Shown here one piece after another: positions 1-5,093 of a stretch of 5,093 bases of DNA. Under the pieces are notes generated by a model. The model saw nothing but the letters and a program-made list of their open reading frames with translations, had not been told where the DNA came from and did not search any database. A program made the position numbers and the translations under genes. Each line of letters starts with the position of its first letter. Positions within the stretch are counted from its first letter, which is position 1. The DNA lies in the NCBI GenBank assembly GCA_023261465.1, contig JAHFOW010000204.1:1-5093 (forward strand), in the 5' to 3' direction. Source of the stretch: Planctomycetota bacterium (lineage in GTDB: Bacteria > Planctomycetota > Brocadiia > Brocadiales > Brocadiaceae).

Positions 1-860
1 TCTCCTTTAAAAATGCCGTATTCGCTAATCTTCAGCCCTTTCCTTTTAGCGATCTCACGAAGGCGAATGTTGTGTTCTTTAGAACCTGTAAAATACTGCA
101 ATGCCGCGCCAAATTCATCTTCAAGAACCACGCGCAAGTCCACCTGCACACCTTCCTCCACCCTCACGCTTCCCTTGGTATCACCTGCCGCTAATATTTG
201 TGTTACACCTTTCATATTTATAAAGGATTTTACAATCTCCGCACCATCGGTACCGGAGGCGAGTATATCCACGTCTCCAACCGTTTCTTTCATTCTGCGC
301 AATGAACCCGCCGCCTGAATGTCCTTAATCCGTGGGTTATGCCTTAGTTCTTCTATAATTCTCTTTGCAACTGGATATGCCATCCCAATAGATATGCGCT
401 GCTGGCTCGTCTTAAATAGCTCAATCCCTTTAATAATGTTTTCAACCTTTTTGTCTCCAATCCCAAACAATCCTTTCAATTTGCCTTCTTGTAATGCCTT
501 TTCAAGATCGTTCAAACCAACAATGCCCAATTCTTTATTTAACATTGCAACGGTCTTTGGGCCTAAACCCGGTATCTTCATGAGAGTCACTGTCTCTTCA
601 GAAACCCCCTTCATTACCTCTTCATACTTGGACATCTTACCTGTGTTAATATATTCAATAATCTTTTCAGCCGTACCTTCACCAATACCGGGAATGTCAG
701 TTAACTTCCCTCCCCTTGCAAGCACCTCTACATCTTCGGTCAAATCGCTGATTATCCGAGCCGCCTTGCGGTAAGAATTAATACGGAAGGTATTTTCACC
801 CTTGAGTTCCAATACATTGGCAATCCGTTCAAATAATGCTGCAATTTCATGATTTTTCAT
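1..860 (-). CDS. polX: Family X DNA polymerase (PolX), N-terminal half, truncated by window edge
   Basis: This is a DNA polymerase of the pol beta/X family, a repair enzyme that fills short gaps in DNA. The 286 residues visible contain, in order: an N-terminal helical 8-kDa-like domain (about 1-90) with a helix-hairpin-helix IPGIGEGTAEKI at 56-67; a second hairpin IPGLGPKT at 96-103; a third, GLFGIGDKKVENI, at 130-142; and the nucleotidyltransferase palm with GSLRR at 185-189, GDVD at 195-198 and QVDLRVV at 239-245. The likely metal-binding aspartates are D196, D198 and D241. The dNTP-contacting segment QYFTGSKEHNIRLR at 255-268 is also present. Bacterial PolX proteins are usually about 570 residues, with a C-terminal PHP 3'-5' exonuclease domain. 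That part would lie left of position 1 and cannot be confirmed here. The ATG at 860 is preceded by GAGGG about 8 nt upstream and by a good promoter (906-934). It is divergent from the methylthioadenosine phosphorylase gene. No frameshift or missing active-site residue is seen. Confidence 0.95.
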   Translation of the reverse strand, partial: MKNHEIAALFERIANVLELKGENTFRINSYRKAARIISDLTEDVEVLARGGKLTDIPGIGEGTAEKIIEYINTGKMSKYEEVMKGVSEETVTLMKIPGLGPKTVAMLNKELGIVGLNDLEKALQEGKLKGLFGIGDKKVENIIKGIELFKTSQQRISIGMAYPVAKRIIEELRHNPRIKDIQAAGSLRRMKETVGDVDILASGTDGAEIVKSFINMKGVTQILAAGDTKGSVRVEEGVQVDLRVVLEDEFGAALQYFTGSKEHNIRLREIAKRKGLKISEYGIFKG

Positions 861-905
861 TTCTAAACCCTCACAAACAGGGATTAATTTTCCGTGGACT
901 TGCGG

Positions 906-934
906 ATTATACCAATAGCCGTTGAACACTTCAA
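906..934 (-). promoter_or_regulatory. sigma70-type promoter for polX
   Basis: On the minus strand there is a TTGAAG -35 box (929-934), a 17-bp spacer and a perfect TATAAT -10 box (906-911). Transcription would start near 899, giving a leader of about 39 nt before the polX ATG at 860. Its -35 box lies only 10 AT-rich bases from the -35 box of the opposing promoter at 945-974. This is a consensus match by eye, not an experimental start site. Confidence 0.68.
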
Positions 935-944
935 ATTTTATTTA

Positions 945-974
945 TTGACAGAAACAGGACCTTTTTCGCATAAT
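945..974 (+). promoter_or_regulatory. sigma70-type promoter for the methylthioadenosine phosphorylase gene
   Basis: A consensus TTGACA -35 box (945-950) is followed by an 18-bp spacer and CATAAT (969-974, five of six matches to the -10 consensus). The start would fall near 981, leaving a leader of about 85 nt before the ATG at 1066. The leader carries a CACAGAG-type repeat and no riboswitch that I can recognise. Confidence 0.65.
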
Positions 975-987
975 TTAAAAAATCAAC

Positions 988-1005
988 CACAGAGAGCGCA
1001 GAGAA
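988..1005. repeat. Short tandem CACAGAG-type repeat, two 9-bp units
   Basis: Two 9-bp units, CACAGAGAG (988-996) and CGCAGAGAA (997-1005), match at 7 of 9 positions and lie in the leader of the downstream gene. Purine-rich CACAGAG repeats with a 9-bp period occur in intergenic DNA of many bacterial genomes. This may be a two-unit remnant of such an array. Two units alone could also be chance. Confidence 0.35.
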
Positions 1006-1065
1006 AAACGATACTGGACGGAGAACGGGCTTTTATCATAAAAATAAAACTGGAGAGATCAAGAA

Positions 1066-1929
1066 ATGGGAGAACAAGTACTTGGTATTATCGGTGGTAG
1101 TGGTCTTTATAACATAGAAGGAATTAAGGATGTAAAAGCTGTATCAATTGATACACCATTTGGAAAACCTTCCGATAGTTTTATGGTTGGAACACTGGAA
1201 GGTCGTAAGGTGGTATTTCTGCCGCGGCACGGCAGGGGTCATACGATTTTACCGTCAGAACTCAACTTCAGGGCAAATATTTACGGAATGAAAAAGCTGG
1301 GGGTGGAACACATCATTGCCGTCAGCGCAGTTGGCAGTATGAAGGAAGAAATCAAACCCTTAGATATTGTTATTCCAGACCAGTTTTTTGACAGGACACG
1401 CGGCAGAATAAGCACTTTCTTTGGAGAAGGCATTGTAGGTCATGTAAGTTTTGCAGATCCTATATGCGGTGTATTAGCCGATACTCTATTTAATACCACC
1501 AAATCGTTAGGTGTGCGTGTGCACAAGGGCGGTACATACCTTTGCATGGAAGGTCCTCTGTTCTCCACCCGTGCTGAATCAAATGTGTACAGGCAGTGGG
1601 GAGTCAGCGTTATTGGCATGACCAATCTTCAGGAAGCCAAGCTTGCGCGAGAAGCGGAAATATGTTACAGCACACTTGCAATGGCTACCGATTATGATTG
1701 CTGGCATGTGAGCGAGGAGGCAGTAACACTAGAAATGATTATTAGTAATTTGAATAAAAACGCCGAGACAGCAAAACGTATTCTTAAGGCAGCGATACCA
1801 AAAATCGAGCAGAAAAGAACATGTGCTTGTGTAACAGCCGCGCAAAACGCCATCGTAACGCAAAAAGACCTGATTCCCGAAAACACTAAAAAGAAGCTGG
1901 ATGTGATATTTGGGAAGTATATAAGATAA
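1066..1929 (+). CDS. mtnP: S-methyl-5'-thioadenosine phosphorylase
   Basis: This cytoplasmic enzyme splits 5'-methylthioadenosine, a by-product of polyamine synthesis and other S-adenosylmethionine reactions, with phosphate to give adenine and 5-methylthioribose-1-phosphate. The 287-residue product has the length and full motif set of the MTAP branch of the PNP/MTAP family: phosphate-binding GIIGGSGLY at 7-15, PRHGRGH at 53-59, LPSELNFRANIYGMK at 62-76, the substrate loop MEGPLFSTRAES at 161-172, GMTN at 184-187, and ATDYDCW at 207-213. Asp209 and Asp211 correspond to the paired aspartates (220/222 in human MTAP) that select 6-aminopurines, which argues against a guanosine/inosine-type PNP or a methylthioinosine phosphorylase. 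The start is supported by GGAGA about 10 nt before the ATG and by alignment of the N-terminal glycine loop. It has its own promoter at 945-974 and is convergent with the YfiH-family gene, with 9 bp between stop codons. No other methionine-salvage gene is in view. Confidence 0.95.
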   Translation: MGEQVLGIIGGSGLYNIEGIKDVKAVSIDTPFGKPSDSFMVGTLEGRKVVFLPRHGRGHTILPSELNFRANIYGMKKLGVEHIIAVSAVGSMKEEIKPLDIVIPDQFFDRTRGRISTFFGEGIVGHVSFADPICGVLADTLFNTTKSLGVRVHKGGTYLCMEGPLFSTRAESNVYRQWGVSVIGMTNLQEAKLAREAEICYSTLAMATDYDCWHVSEEAVTLEMIISNLNKNAETAKRILKAAIPKIEQKRTCACVTAAQNAIVTQKDLIPENTKKKLDVIFGKYIR

Positions 1930-1938
1930 TGTTATAGA

Positions 1939-2748
1939 TTATTTAAGCATAATTCCTGCCCCAAATCTTCCGGTTTCCTTTCTGTGATAACGGTATGAGA
2001 AAAAAGTAGTATAGTTACAACACGTGCATATCTCGGCAACTTCTACATTCTCGGCTGGAATACCCATTTGTAAAAGCTGTAATTTATTTGCTTCCCACAA
2101 ATCAAAATAACACTTACCATCTGAAGCCTCTCTGATATATCCACCTTTGTTGTGAAAAGACTTATCAATCCGGGCAACGACTTCCGCACCAACCTCACAG
2201 CAACAAGGACCGATAGAAGGACCAATACCCACTAAAATATTTTCAGGCAAACAATTGAATTCTTTCTCCATAACCACTACAGTGTTTTGAGCCACAGTCT
2301 TAATAGTCCCTTTCCATCCTGCGTGAGCAACTCCAATTACTTTTTCCTTTACATCAAAGAATAAAAGAGGAACACAATCCGCCTGAAGAACCATAAGACA
2401 AACATCGGGAATATTCGTTACCATAGCGTCCGTTGCGTTTATTGCCGTATCATAATCAAATGCACCGTTTCCCACAAAGTCTTCTGTAACAATTTTCACA
2501 TTACTGTCGTGAATCTGTCTGGCTGTGGTAAAATTATGCAAAGGAATGTTTAGCGACTTGGCAAGCCGCTTGCGATTCGCGAGTACAATATCAGGTTTGT
2601 CTCCAACATGGAATCCTAAGTTTAAAGAATCATAAGGCGGCGCACTAAAGCCTCCAATTCTGGTGGATACGAAATGACAAATTTCCTTATATTTCGATAG
2701 ATTTTGAAAAAACCACAATAATAATGAGCCGTCATATTTTTCAATCAT
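1939..2748 (-). CDS. pgeF: YfiH/YlmD family (PgeF, DUF152) protein; purine nucleoside phosphorylase / peptidoglycan editing factor
   Basis: This 269-residue protein belongs to the family once called multicopper polyphenol oxidase or laccase domain (Cu-oxidase_4/DUF152). Family hallmarks are STRIGGFS at 28-35, YDSLNLGFHVGD at 39-50, RQIH at 77-80, QADCVPLLFFD at 122-132, AHAGWKG at 141-147, and the C-terminal CTCC...FFSYRYHRKETGRFG block. The metal/active-site triad is visible as His80, Cys125 and His142. E. coli YfiH is known as PgeF, which keeps L-Ser out of position 1 of the peptidoglycan stem. YlmD and human LACC1/FAMIN relatives are reported to act on purine nucleosides, including methylthioadenosine. 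The true substrate here is not decided by sequence. The start is set by an in-frame TAG two codons upstream of the ATG and by the lack of another ATG before residue 109. No Shine-Dalgarno sequence is visible. It is convergent with mtnP and follows the PII-gene terminator. Confidence 0.92.
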   Translation of the reverse strand: MIEKYDGSLLLWFFQNLSKYKEICHFVSTRIGGFSAPPYDSLNLGFHVGDKPDIVLANRKRLAKSLNIPLHNFTTARQIHDSNVKIVTEDFVGNGAFDYDTAINATDAMVTNIPDVCLMVLQADCVPLLFFDVKEKVIGVAHAGWKGTIKTVAQNTVVVMEKEFNCLPENILVGIGPSIGPCCCEVGAEVVARIDKSFHNKGGYIREASDGKCYFDLWEANKLQLLQMGIPAENVEVAEICTCCNYTTFFSYRYHRKETGRFGAGIMLK

Positions 2749-2765
2749 AGTCTATTTTTGAAATC

Positions 2766-2771
2766 ATTATA
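2766..2771 (-). promoter_or_regulatory. Possible -10 box for the YfiH-family gene
   Basis: A perfect TATAAT lies on the minus strand directly after the T-tract of the upstream terminator. At 17-bp spacing the -35 position reads CTGGTT (2789-2794), a poor match located inside the terminator hairpin. If used, transcription would begin near 2759, only about 11 nt before the ATG at 2748. That fits the absence of a ribosome binding site. The alternative is that the gene is expressed by terminator read-through. Confidence 0.4.
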
Positions 2772-2811
2772 AAAAATAAGGGCGTTGAAACCAGAAAGAT
2801 TCAACGCCCTT
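2771..2811 (-). terminator. Rho-independent terminator of the amtB-PII unit
   Basis: A perfect 12-bp inverted repeat (2778-2789 with 2800-2811, GC core AGGGCG/CGCCCT) with a 10-nt loop is followed in the minus direction by a T-rich tail, A then six T (2777-2771). It begins 35 nt after the PII stop codon. The plus-strand side also ends in five T, so it could act in both directions, but only minus-strand genes lie immediately upstream. Confidence 0.9.
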
Positions 2812-2845
2812 TTTACTATTACTATTAAATGTTAATCGTTAAGCA

Positions 2846-3184
2846 CTAGACGGCCTTATCTCCTCTTTCGCCTGTACGGATACGGAGTACATCGTCAATG
2901 GTCGAAACAAATATCTTTCCATCACCAATGCTCCCTGTCTGCGATTCCTTTGTAATGCATTGAACGATCTTTTCCACATCACGGTCAGAAACAACCAGTT
3001 CTATCTTTACCTTTGACAGTAAATCAATCCTGAATGTTCTCCCGCGCCACTGCTCAGTTATTCCTCGTTGTGCGCCATGTCCCTTGACGTCGGTCACGGT
3101 CATACCGGGATAACCTAGTTCTTCCAGTGCATCCTTCACAATGGTTAGCCGCTCTGGTCTTACGATTGCCTCAATTTTTTTCAT
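2846..3184 (-). CDS. glnB: PII nitrogen-regulatory protein (GlnB/GlnK family) lacking the Tyr51 uridylylation site
   Basis: PII proteins are small trimeric cytoplasmic sensors of ATP/ADP and 2-oxoglutarate that bind and gate AmtB or regulate other nitrogen proteins. This product has the standard 112 residues and aligns without gaps to E. coli GlnB. The N-terminus KKIEAIVRP, GMTVTDVKGHG at 27-37, KVKIELVV at 58-65, TGSIGDGKIFV at 83-93 and RIRTGE at 101-106 all match. Ligand residues Gln39, Gly41, Lys58, Gly87, Lys90, Arg101 and Arg103 are kept, as is Arg47, which enters the AmtB pore in the GlnK-AmtB complex. The T-loop is unusual: position 51 is Phe (codon TTC, 3032-3034), position 46 is Trp and position 49 is Arg. 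The Tyr51 uridylylation/adenylylation and cyanobacterial Ser49 phosphorylation sites are therefore absent. A strong AAGGAGG lies 7 nt before the ATG. The gene sits 94 nt downstream of amtB on the same strand and ends at a terminator, so a dedicated AmtB partner (GlnK-like role) is likely. Confidence 0.95.
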   Translation of the reverse strand: MKKIEAIVRPERLTIVKDALEELGYPGMTVTDVKGHGAQRGITEQWRGRTFRIDLLSKVKIELVVSDRDVEKIVQCITKESQTGSIGDGKIFVSTIDDVLRIRTGERGDKAV

Positions 3185-3278
3185 TTACAAACCTCCTTCA
3201 TAATTAAAATGCCCTAATTCCTAATCAAAACCAATGAATGGGCAATTTTATATTTCATAGGTATCTCACAATGGGTAA

Positions 3279-4619
3279 TTAAGCCTGTTCGGTTTCGTAA
3301 TAATGATAAGCAATTTCCTTATGCTGGGAAATATCCATACCGGCAATTTCCTCTGCCTCGCTTGGCCTTAATCCAACTGTTGCATTTACAAACCAGGCCA
3401 GAAGTGAGGTAATTCCAAAGGCCCATCCCCATGAGGATAATATGGCTATCCATTGTTTTACCAACTGCATATAATTCCCATAGATTGCACCATCAGCACC
3501 TGCTGGATTGACAGCAGTACTACAAAAGATACCCGTTGCAAAGGCACCCCAGGTTCCACCCATAGCATGTACCCCAACAGCATCCAGGGCATCATCATAA
3601 CCAAAGGCTTTTTTCATCTTTGTTACTGAATAGAAGCAAACCAGCCCTGCACCAACACCTACCGCAATTGACGCCATAGGTCCTACAAAACCCGAGGCAG
3701 GCGTAATGGCAACCAAACCTGCTACTGCACCAGAACAAGCGCCGAATACTGTTGGTTTCTTGTAGTGAATCCATTCCAGAACATTCCAAGTAAATGCGGC
3801 ACAAGCTGTAGCCGTATTGGTAACTACAAATGCACTTGCGGCGAGACCATTGGCAGCTACTGCACTGCCAGCGTTAAAGCCGAACCAGCCGAACCACAAT
3901 AATGCAGCTCCCAACATTATGAAAGGTACATTGTGCGGAGGCTTTACCTCGTTTGGATACCCTTTGCGTTTTCCTATAAACAAACACACCGCAAGACCAG
4001 AGGCACCAGAGGTAATGTGAACGACTGTTCCACCGGCAAAATCTAATGAACCTAACTTATACAGCCAACCATCTGCTGCCCACACCCAATGTGCTATGGG
4101 ATCGTAAACTCCACTAATCCATAAGACTAACAAAAGCAAAAATCCATTAAATTTAATCCGTTCTGCAAACGATCCTGTCATAAGTGCGGGGGTAATAACA
4201 GCAAACATGCATTGAAATATCATAAAGGATAGGTGAGGAACAGTAGTAGCGTAAAGGTCGCTAGGAGCCTGTCCAACAGCACCCAACCCCAAAGCACACC
4301 ATTGAAGACCGCCAATAAACCCGCATCCAGTCCCAAATGCTAAGCTATAACCCCAGAGCACCCACTGTATACTTACAATGCAAATAACAATAAAGCTTAA
4401 CCATATGGTGTTTGACATGTTCTTTGCCCTTACCATACCCCCATAAAACAGGGCAAGGCCAGGTGTCATAATTAAAACCAACGCTGACGATGCAAGCAAC
4501 CATGCATTATCCCCTGTATCAATCTTGGGTGCATCGCCTGCCATCGCACTTGATGCAAACAGCGCTAACATCGACAATACAAACAACGATGAAACGCCTA
4601 AATAGACTCCTTTTCTCAT
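3279..4619 (-). CDS. amtB: AmtB-type ammonium transporter with N-terminal signal peptide
   Basis: This 446-residue Amt/MEP/Rh-family protein is a trimeric inner-membrane channel moving ammonium/ammonia. Residues 1-27 form a signal peptide (basic start, hydrophobic core, likely cleavage after AMA at 25-27), followed by the usual 11 membrane spans. Comparison with E. coli AmtB (offset 32-33) places the twin pore histidines at His201 (GGTVVHI) and His351 (GVHAMGG), the structural Asp at 193, the recruitment-site Trp at 180 and Ser at 252 (GFNAGSA), and the Phe gate at 139 and 248. All are kept, so it looks like a working channel and not a sensor that has lost its pore. The cytoplasmic tail keeps the LRPSEAEE...GMDISQH region that contacts PII. 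AAGGAG sits 6 nt before the chosen ATG, and the signal peptide begins at once, which supports this start. The PII gene follows 94 nt downstream. Confidence 0.97.
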   Translation of the reverse strand: MRKGVYLGVSSLFVLSMLALFASSAMAGDAPKIDTGDNAWLLASSALVLIMTPGLALFYGGMVRAKNMSNTIWLSFIVICIVSIQWVLWGYSLAFGTGCGFIGGLQWCALGLGAVGQAPSDLYATTVPHLSFMIFQCMFAVITPALMTGSFAERIKFNGFLLLLVLWISGVYDPIAHWVWAADGWLYKLGSLDFAGGTVVHITSGASGLAVCLFIGKRKGYPNEVKPPHNVPFIMLGAALLWFGWFGFNAGSAVAANGLAASAFVVTNTATACAAFTWNVLEWIHYKKPTVFGACSGAVAGLVAITPASGFVGPMASIAVGVGAGLVCFYSVTKMKKAFGYDDALDAVGVHAMGGTWGAFATGIFCSTAVNPAGADGAIYGNYMQLVKQWIAILSSWGWAFGITSLLAWFVNATVGLRPSEAEEIAGMDISQHKEIAYHYYETEQA

Positions 4620-4838
4620 TTCCCTCTCCTTATAAAATTAAGATTAACCACCTTCTTACCTCAAAGCTGCATGCAAATTAACACTACTAAACAGACTGCT
4701 TTCACCACTAATGAAACAACAACTTCTAAACCGAACTATGTCATTCAACCACCTCCCCTCTAGAGAAGTTTTATGAGGTAAACCTTCGAACTTAAGATTA
4801 ATTCAATAGGCTTCAGGATGTTGAGTCGCTAAATACAA
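4620..4838 (-). other. Upstream region of amtB, no recognisable promoter
   Basis: This 219-bp gap between the cytochrome-like gene and amtB holds the amtB Shine-Dalgarno (4626-4631). On the minus strand I looked for a sigma54 site (TGGCAC-N5-TTGCA) and a sigma70 site and found no convincing match to either. The nearest sigma54-like element is a lone TTGCAT near 4672-4677 without a GG at the right distance. I also see no hairpin with a T-tract after the cytochrome stop codon, so co-transcription from upstream cannot be excluded. Confidence 0.4.
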
Positions 4839-5093
4839 CTAATTTTCACATGGTTTAAGCTTTATCTCCCACAAATAGCCAGCCAAACTATCCATATCTG
4901 TTTGCAGAAAGAGGGATGGCTCCTTTTCTTTAAGTCTATCAACTATACTCTTGCATCTGCGTTTTGAATATAATAGAGAAACATCTGTTATCTTTGACGG
5001 ATTATGACAAGGCACACAATTATTAATGTACACGCCTTCCGTAAAGTCAACTACGTCCTTTTCCCCAATTTGTTTTAATGACTTGAACTCTGC
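4839..5093 (-). CDS. Cytochrome c-like protein, C-terminal fragment with one CxxCH haem site (cut by window edge)
   Basis: The reading frame is open to the right edge and gives the last 84 residues of a larger protein. It contains a c-type haem attachment motif, CVPCH, at about residues 26-30 of the visible part. After it come a basic helix (SKRRCKSIVDRLKEK) and QTDMDSLAGYLWEIK near the end. This is the layout of a small class I-like cytochrome c domain, in which the methionine of TDM would be the distal haem ligand and the last helix (SLAGYL) packs against the haem. CxxCH proteins are matured outside the cytoplasmic membrane, so an exported electron carrier or the haem domain of a larger redox enzyme is expected. 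The N-terminus, signal peptide and any partner domain are out of view. The GTG at 5031-5033 is in frame but lies inside the domain and is unlikely to be the start. It runs in the same direction as amtB, 219 bp upstream. Confidence 0.75.
   Translation of the reverse strand, partial: AEFKSLKQIGEKDVVDFTEGVYINNCVPCHNPSKITDVSLLYSKRRCKSIVDRLKEKEPSLFLQTDMDSLAGYLWEIKLKPCEN

Noticed and set aside
13..774. Two open plus-strand frames (13-318 and 319-774)
   Set aside because: They lie antisense to the clear PolX coding region, and their translations are low-complexity Ser/Pro/Thr-rich with no recognisable domain.
894..1100. Open plus-strand frame of 68 codons before mtnP
   Set aside because: It spans both promoters and overlaps the mtnP start in another frame. 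It has no ribosome site and no family resemblance.
1440..1886. Two short minus-strand frames inside mtnP
   Set aside because: They are antisense shadows of a well-conserved enzyme, without start signals or domains.
2043..2225. Alternative minus-strand frame inside the YfiH-family gene
   Set aside because: It overlaps the region coding for the conserved C-terminal half and has no independent support.
3185..3278. Possible separate promoter for the PII gene in the amtB-PII gap
   Set aside because: TATAAA and TTGATT-like pieces are present but none pair at 16-18 bp spacing with a good partner box.
3595..4020. Short frames on both strands inside amtB (3595-3804 minus, 3817-4020 plus)
   Set aside because: amtB aligns through its full length with all pore residues intact, so these are shadows.
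4490..4681. Plus-strand frame over the amtB start
   Set aside because: It is antisense to the signal-peptide region and leader, with no ribosome site or domain.
4758..4765. Palindrome CTCTAGAG upstream of amtB
   Set aside because: It is too short and isolated to call an operator.
4656..4781. Inverted repeat TTACCTCA (4656-4663) / TGAGGTAA (4774-4781) upstream of amtB
   Set aside because: Eight bases separated by 110 bp within a 219-bp AT-rich gap is easily expected by chance, and nothing else supports an operator.

Overview
The window looks like ordinary chromosomal DNA from a moderately AT-rich Gram-negative-type bacterium. It carries an exported AmtB-type ammonium channel with its PII protein and the end of a CxxCH cytochrome c-like protein, with compact housekeeping genes beside them. 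That combination and the base composition would suit an anammox planctomycete (Kuenenia/Brocadia type). This is an inference from content only: no rRNA or other taxonomic marker is present, so the assignment is tentative.

Layout, left to right. (1) Positions 1-860, minus strand: the N-terminal half of a family X DNA polymerase (PolX), cut by the left edge. (2) Positions 861-1065: a divergent intergenic region with two good back-to-back sigma70-type promoters, one for polX (leftward) and one for the next gene (rightward). (3) Positions 1066-1929, plus strand: S-methyl-5'-thioadenosine phosphorylase. (4) Positions 1939-2748, minus strand, convergent with gene 3 after a 9-bp gap: a YfiH/YlmD (PgeF, DUF152) family protein. 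(5) Positions 2771-2811: a strong hairpin terminator closing the next unit. (6) Positions 2846-3184, minus strand: a PII signal protein. (7) Positions 3279-4619, minus strand: an AmtB-type ammonium transporter with a signal peptide. (8) Positions 4839-5093, minus strand: the C-terminal end of a cytochrome c-like protein, cut by the right edge.

Functionally there are two themes. The right half is an ammonium uptake/sensing unit, amtB followed by its PII partner and then a terminator. Here PII lacks Tyr51, the residue that GlnD-type enzymes uridylylate, but keeps the residues that bind ATP and 2-oxoglutarate and the Arg47 that plugs AmtB. This suggests control by metabolites alone. The left half has two enzymes of nucleoside chemistry facing each other: a dedicated methylthioadenosine phosphorylase, and a YfiH-family protein whose relatives have been reported to phosphorolyse purine nucleosides including methylthioadenosine.

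I found no mobile elements, CRISPR arrays, tRNA or rRNA genes, and no clear case for a wholly new system. The most interesting points are the non-uridylylatable PII, the pairing of two possible MTA-cleaving enzymes, and the compact promoter arrangements.
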